Assembly: GCA_003665825.1 (NCBI GenBank)
Contig: QPFY01000004.1
Coordinates: forward strand, 930,001-994,000
DNA from: Microbotryum silenes-acaulis
Lineage: Eukaryota > Basidiomycota > Microbotryomycetes > Microbotryales > Microbotryaceae
Direction: 5' to 3'
DNA: 64,000 bases
Shown here: positions 12,396 through 24,031 of the stretch, one piece after another
How positions within the stretch are numbered: position 1 is the first letter of the stretch
Layout: each line of letters begins with the position of its first letter
Translations under genes and position numbers: made by a program
Notes under the pieces: generated by a model
The model's database searches: none
Told to the model about the DNA's origin: nothing
What the model saw: only the letters and a program-made list of their open reading frames with translations

Positions 12396-13019
12396 GGGAG
12401 ACTGGAATTTTATACGTGTATTGGATCCACGTCCACCCGTCGCGAAGAAGAGAGTGCGCAACGAGGGGGGCGAAGAGTCGCTTCAGTCATTGGGTCGATC
12501 GAATCTGCAGCGGAACAAACAGTATGATGGAGCTCAGGATTCGCAATCAGGCTTGAGAGTGACCACCGCCAGAGAAAGGAATGGGACCTCGCCTGGAAAC
12601 AATCATTCATCAGTCAGGTGGGGTCATGGACTCAGGAGACCCGGAGCTACTATACTACAAACACCCAAAGTTTAATATCTCATTTCTTTCACATTTTTTG
12701 ACTCGTCAAGAAGAAGGGTGAGACTGCTTCTCAGGGGAGTGAAGTGTAGCCACTTTACATACCGAATCCGCCGGTGACCTCCTCAAGGTAATTGTGCCAA
12801 GATATCCCACTAGGTACGATTACAACAACCAAGGCTAATTCCAAGACGATGCACTATTCACACGGTATCGTACCCATTAGACCCATAAGCAACCCTTAAT
12901 CATGTTCATCGAGTCCTCTTCCGATCCGAATCAACCTCATCCTCAGAGTCACGCTCCGAGTCGTGCTCATCCTCCTCCATCGCCATGCACGTCACCTGCG
13001 TCGTCGCCGACCCTTGTCT
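12396..13019. other. Convergent intergenic region
   Basis: Between the mL59 stop (+) and the GPCR stop (-). Contains the two 3' ends; no additional gene seen. Confidence 0.4.
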
Positions 13020-14926
13020 TCAATCTCGATCATACCCACTTTCAAAAATGGAGAGATCTTCGAGATCCATCTCTGTTGGTGTCGGTGGCGTCGTGTTGGG
13101 TGTGGTACCATGGCTTATGCTGGTGGGTGAGGGGATTTTGGTCTCTCCGCTTGAATGGGTGTGGACGAGCGTTGCGCCTGATTTGTCGTGTTGGGATTCC
13201 GGGAGGGCTTCTGTTTCAGATGGGGAAGAGATGAGAAGATATTAGCATTCAGCTTGATGCGAACACCGTCTCAACCTACGGAGCACACCCAAAAGAACGC
13301 AAGAGAACGCACCCAAAGAATCATTCCAAGACCCCGTCGAGATCTTGGTAGCCCCTTTCATCGACCTCGCACCGACTCCTCCTCCACCACCACCACTCAA
13401 TACCCCCAAACTTTCTCCACGATGCGACCCCGACGAAGAAGTCCCCATCAGATTCACCGACCGAACCCCTCTCTCCTCCGAGCCAAGTAAACTCCCATTG
13501 ACGCTCCCACTCCTCCCACTAAGCATCGAAGCCTGAAAATCGGCCATGCTTGGCCTTCGAACCGAAATCGTCGGTCCTAAGCCTTCCATCCCTCCTTGGG
13601 TAAATTGAACCATTCCTGCACCAGTCACTGCGGACCCTTTCCTTCGAAGAGAAGAGAAGGACACGATATTCCTCGTCGAGGCGTAGACGAGACAATTGAT
13701 CATTCCGCTCAGGGTGAACACACACCCTGCTGCTAGGGCGTAGTGGATCGGTGGGGTCTTGCCTGAGAGGAGGGCGAAACGGTAGACCGAGATGGGGAGA
13801 ATCGTGATGAGGTACACTAAAGGGTAGATGAGCATGATCGCTGCGATGCGAGTCGATCCTCCGAGATTCGCTCCTGCCTTCGTTGGTGCAGCGGTGGTAC
13901 CGAATTTGTTGGATGAGGAAAGGGCTCGTCGCCTTCGTCGGACGATTTGGAGGGCGATGATGGAGTAGGCGATCAGGTTAATGCCGGCGACGAGGAAGAC
14001 CCAAAAATAGTGTAACCACAGGCGCCAAATCTGGTGCGACTGCGCGATCCAACACCATCCACCGGCGATGCCGTAGAAGGGACTTTCTCGCGATCCAAGC
14101 CGTGCAGGTCCGATCCCGGCCATGATTCCTGTAACAGTCCAGACCGAAGCGATGGAACCGTAGACGACTGGGGTCGGCGGTGTGTACGACAGCACAAAGA
14201 TGGCTGAGTGAGATGAAAAGTAGACGTCGAGCATCAGCACGCCTTCATCGGGGCTTGAGTCCTCCTCGAACTTCGGCAACGAGGCGGCAACAAGGTTCGG
14301 GCTCACAAAAGATGAACAGCGCGATGGATAAAGATGAGAACGCCGATGCAAGATCCCCGATTTGAATAAGGACCGCTGTAATAACGTGCGACGGTTCCAA
14401 AGACAGATTTAGCAATCATGCCCACTGGGATTCGCTGGGAACGAGCTCGAACGAGACCGACCTTGTGTTGTGCACGTCTCGTTTATGGGGCTTGGCAACC
14501 CTCCCCGTGCGATCCACGTCCAGTTCATGCTGAAGCCGATGGCTTGGAACAGATCTCCCGCAATAAGGGATAAAAAGAAGATGCCATGATTCGACGTGAG
14601 GAACACGATCCCTCGCGAGGTCGATGCTCGTTCGCTCGCCGAGCGCCTGAAGTGGTGACAAACGAGCCAAGCGCTGTACAGCACCAATAGCAGGATCGAC
14701 AGGACCGACAGCTGTTGAGAAGGGGTTATAGAGGTGCTTGGTCGTGTCAGCAAGTCGTACTTCCATGTGCCGAGACGCCATCGACCGGGCGGCGTCAATT
14801 GTCGAGTGAGAATCCTCCCCTCCCCGGCCTCCCGCGGAGACCGAATCGACGACTCACCGTTGCACAAGTGGCCACCGCGATCACGCCGGCGTGCTTGTCG
14901 CCGAGCGGGAGGTACCGAGTCGGCAT
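13020..14926 (-). CDS. Seven-transmembrane GPCR of the Git3/cAMP-receptor-like type
   Basis: Probable plasma-membrane receptor, likely for a nutrient or cAMP-like ligand, signalling through a heterotrimeric G protein. Five exons (14858-14926, 14462-14711, 14307-14375, 13313-14203, 13020-13210) join in phase to 489 aa. TM1 is split over exons 1 and 2 (HAGVIAVATCAT, then LSVLSILLLVLYSAWLV). Exon 2 also carries FFLSLIAGDLFQAIGFSMNW. Exon 3 encodes a single helix (VLIQIGDLASAFSSLSIALF), and exon 4 the remaining helices with LHYFWVFLVAGINLIAY followed by a basic RRRRR loop. The cytoplasmic tail is long and Ser/Gly-rich. The last intron (donor GTGCGT, 13211-13312) is the least certain; without it the tail ends at 13242. 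Confidence 0.82.
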
Positions 14927-15219
14927 TCGTTGACTTCTGGTGGCAGGGCCAGATGACACCCCGAGTCGTCCCCCTTTTTTCAAGAACGGGGGAATGTAGA
15001 TTGGCGGGATGCGAAGCTCAGGTTTTGGCGACAATAGGACTCGACGAATTCGACGAATGTAGATGGACGCGGGTGAATTTAGCTCATTGGATCCAGCCAT
15101 GGCGCGTGATCGCGCTCGTTCGCGCAACGCGTCGCGCTGCATTCTCCTAATAAGGCTCTCTCGCGCCTCTTGCGCCTCTCGCAGCCTCTCGCAGCCTCTC
15201 GCCCTCTGCTGGGGCCGCC
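14927..15219. promoter_or_regulatory. Divergent intergenic region, GPCR and FunK1-like gene
   Basis: The two start codons face away from each other across about 290 bp, so both promoters must lie here. No defined site recognised. Confidence 0.4.
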
Positions 15220-17514
15220 ATGAAGGTCGAGTCTCCTCGCGTCGTGTTCTTCTCCAGGGCTAAGGTAAGCCCTTATCGGATTCCTCTCTCCTCTCTCTAC
15301 TCGAATCCATCGCTGACGGGCCAACCTTTTCATACGTGCTCACAGGCGTTTTCGCCGACGCCCCCAGTTCCCTCGCTTTCACCGTCGTCCTCGCCGCCCC
15401 TCTTGCAGTCGAGGCTTCGCGCATCAGCATGCGATTCGACACGTGACAGAATCGCCGATATGTTGGCAACGGCGTCGCTAGAAGGGTTGGATCAATATTT
15501 CATCGACTGGCAACGGATCTTGCCTCGGGTCCTCGTGTGCGAACCAGCCGCCTTGGTCTACCAAGTTTTCGGCATGGAGCCGGACCGTTTCGGCCGACAA
15601 GTACAAAACGCACAGAACCACAGCAAAAAGGTGAAGATTATCCGCGCTTCGTACGAAACCGACTGTGAGCGCACAGAGTTGCTTGCAGACCGTAGATTGG
15701 GCGTCGCAGGCGGCACGCCTGGGGAGTGTCGTGTGGAGCTGGACAGAAGACATCGCGACACGCCCGGCTGCTTTGCGCTCATCACTTTGCTCTCCCGGCC
15801 CAGGCGACGGGTAATCAAGCGCATAATCTGTTCATCGCGGAGGTGCAGCGGCCTTCCCGTACGGCCAACTTAGGTGGACGTCGACGTGGGCTCACGGCAT
15901 CCGAACACTCACTTACTCACTCTCAAGAGTCGAAGTATTTCCTGTTGTGCCATCAGTCAAAGCTGTCGACGGCGGACCCAGGCCTCGGGAGCTGTATGCT
16001 GGTCCCTATCGCATTCACTGGTCCCTATTTCGAGGAGCAATATGCGACTTCCCACTTTCCTGTCCACCCGCTCGTTGACGTCGTGATGGACCTTGCACAG
16101 CATGCGCTCACGCAACCGAGGCGGCTCTTCGCACCGGGTCTGGCCGTCGTGGACGGGGATGCTTACCTCGTCGTCCTCGATCACGAACTGTGTCGAGTGG
16201 CCGAGATTGCGGACTGTTGGGGAGCAGGCTTCGGAGTGTTTGCTGCGGTGCTGTCGACCTTGTTCGGACTGGACATCTACTCGAGCGGGTTTTCTCCCTT
16301 GTTCCGATACGAGTGCTGCCGCGAGACCGGACTCACACCCGTGTCGTTCTACACTCGGTTTCTCTGCGAAGGCGAGGACGAGGACGCGAGCGGGGTCAAG
16401 GGTCGCACTACCGAGTTCGAGAAGGAAGAGCCGATTAGACTGTTGGTGTCCCACGTTGCCCAAGGTGGCAGGTCGTCCATTTTTGGCCGCTGCACGTTGA
16501 TCTTCCACCTGACTCGCCCACGCTTGGTTCAGCAATCATCGTTGGGTCCGACGCCAACGTCCTCGTTCGTACTCAAGATCCAGCTCGTTCCCAGCGACTA
16601 CAGAGGCAATGAGGCGCATGTGCTTGAATCGATTCGTTTGCACCACGCAAGGGGGGACCTCGCCCCCGGAAATGGTTGGTCACCTTGCGCTGCCCGAGCT
16701 GACCCAGTCGTTGCCGCCGCATTGCTCACAAACGCCCGAAGATGAGCTTCCGCAACTGATGCAGCCGGAATACCCCGATGTGCCTCTGAAAGATCCTCTT
16801 CGACGCACGCTCGATCTGCTCCTCCTACGCAATCCGACCGCTGAACTGCCCAGACCCGTCTCCGAGCCCGTGTCCGGCTTGCGCCAGGTCTATCAGGTCT
16901 TTGATCAGCTTCTGGCTGTTTTGTCGGATCTCCACGCGTCGGGCATCCACCATCGTGATCTCTCACTGGGCAACATCCTGCATCACGACGGTCATCTCGT
17001 TCTGATCGACTGGGACGTCAGCGCGGTCGGTGCCAGCGTACCCGTAGCAGCTCTCGAAGGCGGACGTTTGAGTATGAGCCTTGCGACCCCACCTCTCGGC
17101 GCGATCATGTGGTACTGTTGCGGGGGCGGAAGCCGATCGACCAGGCTTTATGGACTGCATCACGCACTTGAGTCGAGTATGTACTGGTTTGTCACCGTCT
17201 TGAGGTATCATGTCGCCACGTCGGATTCGGTCGAGGTGTGGGACGACATGTGGTTCCCTCCACCGCAGCCGATCATGTTTTCCATGGAAATGCGTGTGCA
17301 CATGTCGCTGTGGGACTCGCGACCTGATGTGACGGAGAGAAAAGCGCTGCTCGAGGCGTTGGGGCGGCACGACCCTCGATTGCGTGAACTTGTCGATGTC
17401 GCGACCGATGCTCCCCCCGTTGTCCGCTCTACAGGACCTGGTCCGGCGCTGGAGGTGACGATGAAGGGCATCCACATCGATACGGGAGCTTTTGCGCGAC
17501 ATGGTATGACGTGA
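15220..17514 (+). CDS. FunK1-like fungal protein kinase (tentative exon model)
   Basis: Resembles FunK1, the expanded protein-kinase-like family of multicellular basidiomycetes. A consistent model is 15220-15264, 15346-15732, 15804-16674 and 16742-17514, giving 691 aa. Visible kinase parts: a glycine-loop-like VAQGGRSSIFGRCTLIF, VLKIQLV, the catalytic loop HHRDLSLGNIL and the metal motif LIDWD (usual FunK1 has D-F/W-D). A degenerate HHALESSMYWF follows, matching the usual H-D-L-E-S-x-x-Y-V region. The introns at 15733-15803 (donor GTGGAG) and 16675-16741 (GTTGGT...AAG) are weak. If either is not real the locus carries a frameshift, for example in the C-run near 16662-16666, and would be a pseudogene. 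Confidence 0.55.
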
Positions 17515-18163
17515 GTTGCGAAAGCGTGTTTGTTCGTTCGAGATGCGGGACCACGGATGTGTTTTATCTTTCAAGGTCTGTCTTGATTTGCTATCAATCA
17601 GTACCAGTGCAGTGAATCGAAGTGCCGGCGGCGAATCATCAATCTGGCCGATCCGGAGCAGCACCCGCACGGGAGCCTGATGGTCTTTTCGGCTTTTGCT
17701 GCACGGGTTTCATGCCTACATACTGCAACTTTACTCGTTCCCGCTACTTGGTCCGCACCGCGCTTTCTACGAAGGAGTCGAAAATTTTCCGGAAGCGCCG
17801 CCAACTCACCGGTAATGACGAGTGCAGAGGACTTGCAAGTTGCGAGATCACGAAAAAGCGTGTCTAGGCTAGATTTTGTCGTCTTCAATGTCCGCTCTCT
17901 GATCCGCGCTCCATGTCCTGAAAGAATATGATGAAATTCGCAGCCGGAGGAACGGCGTGCTGGACCAAGCCGGAACGGGTGAGCGCCTGTGAGCATGTGA
18001 GCGCACTGTGAGCGAATGCCATGAGCAGGTGTGAGCATGTGAGCGAGTGTGAGCGAGTGTGAGCGCAGCCGTGGCGAGGATTGACGTCAGGACTGCCCGG
18101 CGCGCGCCGCTTCCCTTCCGATCCCCACCTCCACAAAAGCTCCTATCACCCCACCTCTAGGCC
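17515..18163. other. FunK1 3' side and AGX1 promoter region
   Basis: No gene seen. The final 180 bp before the aminotransferase start contain a degenerate array of TGTGAGC words listed separately. Confidence 0.4.
17979..18067. repeat. Degenerate TGTGAGC repeat array in promoter
   Basis: About nine GTGAGC or closely related words occur at irregular 6-12 bp spacing, ending just under 100 bp before the aminotransferase ATG. It could be a simple repeat or a cluster of factor sites. Confidence 0.7.
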
Positions 18164-19948
18164 ATGTCGTCCTTCAAGCAATCCGAACACAAGCTCTTGT
18201 TGATCCCCGGCCCCGTCGAGTGCCACGATGATGGTCAGTCCTACCTACTTGCCTCGCTGGTGTCCACGGCATTTCTACTCGGCTCGCCCCGGTTGATCGA
18301 CCCGGACCCGGCGAGCTGAGAGAGGGGCGGTCCCTTCCCACCTGCCTGAGATGTTCGCGCTCGTCCAGCTGTACGACACTGACCACACACGTGCACCCAC
18401 AGTGCTCTTGGCGAATGCGCACCCTTCCATGTCGCACGTGTCGCCCGCGTTCGCGCCCTCTTTCGCCTACTGCATCAAGGCGCTTCGAAAGGTGCTGTAC
18501 GCCCCGACGGCCCAGCCCTTCATCATTGCCGGCTCGGGAACCCTCGGATGGTAAGATGTGCATCTGAGATCGCTACAACCACGCACCGTCCTGCCTCGCC
18601 TTACACGATCGCTGGAGGAACTGGCCGTCCACTTGGTCCCGTTCGCTGACTCCGCTTACTCCGCACTTGCCGTCCTCCGTTCTCGCGGTGGTGGGGCGAC
18701 AGGGATCTCGTCGCGGCCAACTTGATCGAGGCCGGCCAGAACGCCCTCGTGCTCAACTCGGGCTACTTTGGCGACTCGTACGTTCAAGAGGATCCCCCCT
18801 TTCTGGAGCAATGACTCACTCTTCCCTCGTTCATGCGCAGATTTGCCGACTGCCTCGAGACCTATGGCGCCAAGGTAACCCAGGTCAAGGCGCCCGTTGG
18901 AGGTCGCCCGTCGCTCGAGGACGTCGAGGCTGCGCTCAAGAAGGACAAGTACGCTCTCATGACCTTCACCCACGTACGTTCGGCGAAAGCAGCTAGCGAG
19001 GTCCGATGTGGGGCCGCTCCGTATCTCCGACTGAAAGCCTCTTCTCCGCGCTTCATTTTACACAGGTCGATACTTGTGCGTCATGTCAAGACCTATCGGT
19101 GTGTTCCCAAGAACCGACACTGACGCGAGATCTGTTATTTGCTTTGCACAGCGACGGGCGTGCTCTCCGATGCCAAGGCGCTCGGTGAACTCGTCAAGCG
19201 AGTCTCGCCCGAGACGCTCGTCATCCTCGACGGTGTCTGCGCCGTCGCCTCCGAAGAGATCCACCAAGACGACTGGAACATCGACGTCGTCGTCGGCGCA
19301 TCCCAAAAAGGTCTCTCGACTCCCCCAGGTGTCTCGATCACGACCGTGTCAACCAAGGCGTTGAAAGTGCTCGAGAACCGCAAGACGCCCGTCGCGTCCT
19401 ACTTTGCCAACTACAAACGTTGGTTGCCCATCATGCAATCGTACGAGAACCTCACCCCGGCTTACTTCGCGACGCCTCCCGTCAACCTCATCTATGCGCT
19501 CGAGGCGTCGTTGAAGCAAATTACGGAAGGGTCGCCTTCCCTCGAGGAGAGGTTCCAGATCCATCGCGAGGCGTCCAAGAAGTTCAAGAAAGCCGCGGAG
19601 GAGCTGGGCTTCAAGCAGGTTGCGACCGAACCGGAGGCAGCGGCGAATGGGATGACCGCCGTCTATGTACCTGAAGGGATTGCTCCCCCGGCTCTGGTTG
19701 GGGCGCTCGGTAGCCGGGGTATCGTCATTGCGGGTGGTTTGCACAAGGATGTTAAGACCAAAGTGAGCAGGACATCTAACGCAGGAAAGCTGAGGCGTAA
19801 AGGCTGATTGTGATGTCGATCATCTGGTGCACAGTACGTTCGCTTCGGCCACATGGGTGTCAGCGTCCACCCGTCTCGCAACGACGTCGACGTCATGATT
19901 AAGGGCCTGCAAGATGCCGTCGCCGAGGTCAAGCAACAGAGCGCATGA
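18164..19948 (+). CDS. AGX1: Alanine-glyoxylate aminotransferase
   Basis: PLP enzyme converting glyoxylate and alanine to glycine and pyruvate, a glycine-synthesis route in fungi. Seven exons (18164-18233, 18403-18550, 18703-18777, 18841-18973, 19066-19075, 19152-19762, 19835-19948) give 386 aa, close to the 385 aa of yeast Agx1. Motifs: LLIPGPVE at the N-terminus, SPAFAPSF, IAGSGTLGW, DGVCAVASEEI, the PLP lysine in VVGASQKGLSTPPG (about 198) and YVRFGHMGVS near the end. Exon 5 is only 10 nt and restores the conserved VDTSTGV. No targeting sequence is evident, suggesting a cytosolic enzyme. Confidence 0.95.
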
Positions 19949-20182
19949 AGGTTCAAGCTGTGATGCTGAAGAGACGAAGAAAAACAATAAGACGGAACCA
20001 AATCCGACCACAGCTCCAGCTATCCTTTTTTCAGTCACCCCTCTCTCTGTCCTAAGTGGATACGCGCTCACGTTCTGCTAGATTGAAGTTGTTTGCCCTC
20101 TTTTGCGCCTTCTTTTCGTCATTTGGTTTCGCAGCTTGGAATACATGAAGGGGCATGTCAGTCTCCTCCATCGACATGAATT

Positions 20183-23100
20183 TCATCGGATCCTCATCCA
20201 CGAACACCCGCAGTACAAACAAGCCTTACACTCCCTCAGCATAGTCTCAACTATTCCTCTCCCTTCCCCTTCACCCGTCCCTTCCTGCCCCTCCGTCTCC
20301 GCCGGGAGCACCGCCTTCTTCTCCTTCTTCGACCCCAACCCCATCAAAGCCTTCCTCTCACACCCCACACAGGTCCTCACCACCACCGTATCCACCACCT
20401 TCAACGTAATCGAACACCTCTCCCAAACATGACCCCTTTCACACCTCGCTGCACGAACGCCTTCCAAGGCGATGGGGGAGGAACAGGCGGGACAATGTTC
20501 GGAACCGCCGAATGTGTGTTGTAGGGTGTCCGGGTCGGGCAGGGTGGAGGAGACGTCGGATGGGTCTTCGAGCTTGAGTGGGGCGTTGGTGAAGGAGGCC
20601 GAGGCGAGGAGGATGCGGCCGGAGATGGGAAGTTCGGTAGCTGTGAGACGAGAAGAACTTCGATCAGACCTCGTTGACCGAAACCTGGCCGTGAGCGGGG
20701 TGCACGAACGAGAAAACTCACGCATCAAATGTTCCTGAGCACTGCTCATCATCTCTCCCAATCTCGTCACAACCTGATGCACAATGTTCCTCGCCAACGC
20801 ACGTTGAACCTCTCCTGTCCTCCTCTTCAACCCCTTCGGCAGAGCCGTATGTCGAGCCAAGAATCGAGTGACGAGTTCTCGGTACCGCAGAGCGTTGAGC
20901 GCGGTGTCGAGGTAGAGGTGGTCGTAGATGGCTTGGGCGGTGGTTGGACGGTCTATAAGGGAAGTGATGATGGGGGTTTCGAGAGGTATCGAGTCGGCTT
21001 CAAGTAGGCTCAGGATGGTGGACGTCCAAGCAAAGTTGGAAATAGTTTCATCGGCGTAGCGTAGGAAGGAGCGCAGGACAGCGAGTGGTGAGGATTCGAG
21101 AGCTGTACCATGACATAACGTCAGCCTCCAATGGCCAAGCACTCCACAACGACCTTGGACTCACGATTCCTCGGCTCGCCCAAAAGTCTCTGCAACCTCT
21201 CCCTCTGCTTCTCCCCTTTCACATCCCCCAAAATCGGCAACACTACAAACTGCGTCCTCGTATGCCCAATGGCCTTATAATTCATCGCATCGGGAACGAC
21301 GTTCTCATACAACCAACCCAATTGACCATCTTCCCCGAAACCGGTCAGGCCGAAGATCCGAGCACCTTTCTTCCATGTGCCTCCGGCGGCTTGAGTTTCT
21401 TGTTTTCTGGCACGGGTAGCGTAGGTTTGGCTAAAGGTGCGGAGGAAGACTTGGCGTGCTATTCGGGTCACTTGGGCACTCCTCGTCGTGATTGGGGATC
21501 CATCCTCGACGGATCCGGAAGAGTTGATAAAGTGCCATTGGCCCTCCATTTTGGAAAGGATGTAGAAAGCCGATGATTCCAGGGAGAGGATGAGGGTTTT
21601 GGACGAGGCGTACCATTCGATCCCGCTGCATGGAGCGAAGGGTGTCGTACCCATCCAATCCCCTTGTGTGCTCAATTCGAGCTCAAAAGAGCTTTCAGGT
21701 TGGTAGGTCGACGTAGGGTCCTCGGAGGTGTTAGGCTCCAAGTCGATGAAGGTGATCGTACCGAGCTTGGTGAATGCGAGAGTGGGCTGGGGGGGAGGGT
21801 TAATGAAACACATCAGCCCATGTAAAGCCAGACTCAAGCTAGAGACGTGAGAATTAGACTCGCCAATGTCTCCTCATTGGGTATCCACTTGAACTGACTA
21901 ACGGGTCTCTGATCGGTCTCACAAACGACAATAGGTTCCGTCGCCCAAACATCCTCCGTCTTTTCAGACGGTGCAGCCTCTTGATCAGACAACAACGGCC
22001 GACCCGCGCTGACATACTGCGAGACTTCAACGACCCATGTGTGACCTGTCGAGTCGGTGGCGGCTAGTAGGCCTGTTGTAGTTGTGCCGTCGTGGGACGG
22101 TATCCAGTTGGACCACGAGAGGAGGGTAATCCAGCTCGCTTGGGGGTCGAGCCGGTACCGATGCAGTATCGATAGGTCGCCGTTGTGAGCTCGTCTGAGA
22201 GGAAGTGGTGGTCAATGGTACTGAGGGCTATTGGATGTGCAGGTTCACCCTACTCACCTCCACAGCGACACATGGCCACTCCTGTGACCGATGGCGAGAA
22301 TCGAAAAGTCTCCATAAGCACCGGTCACCGCAGACGACCAAGCGACGGCTGTGTGTGACATTCTGGTGGTTCAGTCTTATATTCCCTACAGTGACGAGGA
22401 GTACTGAGCGTCGAGGTACACGGACCTGTGCTTTGACATTCCCAAATTTTGGTGGCGAGCTGGCGTCGATCCTCCTGCGTCTCGATCGGTGTATCACTCG
22501 CGGGCGTCGTCGGATCTGTGAGGCTCGGCTCTCGAGGAAACGATCAACGTTCGGAATCATCCGACGTTTCTTCTGCCTGAACCCTCACCTTCATCGCGCA
22601 AAAGTAACCTGATCAAGTGCGACGAAATGTCAAAGGCCTGTCGCAAAATTCAGGCCCGGGATCAGAGTTTCGTCCAAATCTGACGTTGTGCGCGGCGATG
22701 CGACTGACAGTGACCCATTGTGACTTGTGTGCGTTCTTTTGGGGTTCATATATAATGGCTTCGTTGTTGTTGGACAAAGCCACGAGGGCACACCTGGATC
22801 GAGAGCGGATGGGGTTCCGAAAGATGAGCGACCGAAGACTTGTCGGAAGACCTCCGAGCGTATTTGCATGATCGCACTGACCCTCCTAGGGAGCCCAAAC
22901 CCAATGGTGACCAAGCTGCATCCCTCCAGAAGTGTTCCAGTGAACCCGACGCGGCCGTCCCGACGTGGATCTCTGTCGACACAGGGGGTCGGAATTCTCA
23001 TCAGCCTCGAAAGGGACTCGCTCGCTCGCTCGCTGGAAGCCGACATTAGACCACTGACCATTCGCCCATCCACCCCAGTCAATAAGATCTTTTTTCTCTA

Positions 23101-23559
23101 TGGGGATAGTCGTCCGAAAGGCAGGTAAAGGCGTGGGATCGTCTGCATTGGCCCTTTCCTTGCCCTTTGAGGTGTTCGCATTGGCGGTGAGGTTGGCGAG
23201 TGCGCCGGACTGTACGATCGGTTGATCGGTCTGGTAGCCTGTTGCTGGGGTCTGCGAGGATACAATGAGCGACTGAGTTGGCCGCTTCGAGCAAGGTTGA
23301 GCTTGTGTAGCGCACTGCTGCACCGTACCAGAATGTTGATTTGCCCTCGCGTCAGGAGCAGGATCTGGCCGGCATGGTTGAGCGACAATGGACTTGGGGA
23401 TGAGACCAAGGGCGTGAAATCGTAGGTGCTTATGTTGTATCGGGGTAGTTCAAAGGTTGACGTCGAAGGGAGGGAGGGTAGTTCGGGTTCGTCAAAGTTG
23501 TTGGGGTCGGGAGCAGGGTCATCGCGCATTGACGCGTCTTGCATGGACGCGGCCATCAT
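20183..23559 (-). CDS. Transcription factor TFIIIC 90-kDa (delta) subunit
   Basis: Subunit of TFIIIC, which recruits RNA polymerase III machinery to tRNA genes. Eleven exons (23329-23559, 23059-23251, 22882-22972, 22709-22793, 22589-22637, 22426-22515, 22258-22348, 21889-22194, 21165-21838, 20722-21102, 20183-20640) close in phase to 882 aa; human TFIIIC90 is about 820. The N-terminal half is WD/propeller-like: FWRDAAWSPLGLGSLGG, ALVALSNNNEAIIYEPQKN, AVAWSSAVTGAYGDFS and LAIGHRSGHVSLWR. The C-terminus is the TFIIIC zinc-finger region with CPACSSPIALEG, CERGHVWERC, CVGCERKAL and CLYCGCSWMRI. The intron at 21839-21888 has a plausible but unproven donor. The preceding phases would also allow a longer in-frame reading of exon 8. 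Confidence 0.88.
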
Positions 23560-24031
23560 AGTTGGAGAGGATCAGAGTTGTGGTGACAGATTTTGGTGGA
23601 TCGTGCTTACGATGCTAGACTAGTGGTGGGCATTGGACGCGTCGAAGCCCCGTAAGCTGCACACACGCCCAGTCAGCCGGCGCGACTCAGTCTGGTCACG
23701 TGACCAACCTCTTCTCTCCGCGCTCAACCCCGGCCTGCCGCGTCCACGCACTACACGCGCGACCCTCGCTCGTACGGATAGCATAAGTCTATGTCCCCGA
23801 AGATTTCCTTTATGAATAACCTTCTGCAAATCGATGCCTTTTCTCTGCTGGAAACCATATTAACGCGCCCCCGGAGGGGGCGACGGGTCCCTGAACCTCT
23901 GACGGAGTAACACCGACTGACAACGTCAGCTAGTAGTATTACTAAAAACGTGCCATGGATCGGGCATGCAGCACCAAGTTCGCGAGTCAGTTCAAGTCAC
24001 ATGAATGAGTCGTGTAAGTATGTGCCAAACG
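23560..24031. other. Upstream of TFIIIC90, TE border
   Basis: Holds the TFIIIC90 promoter. A 7-bp-arm GC hairpin (CGCCCCC...GGGGGCG) lies at about 23863-23881. No gene recognised. Confidence 0.4.

Noticed and set aside
23863..23881. Hairpin as the 3' end of Helitron relic 1
   Set aside because: No CTRR terminus within the usual short distance on the minus strand.
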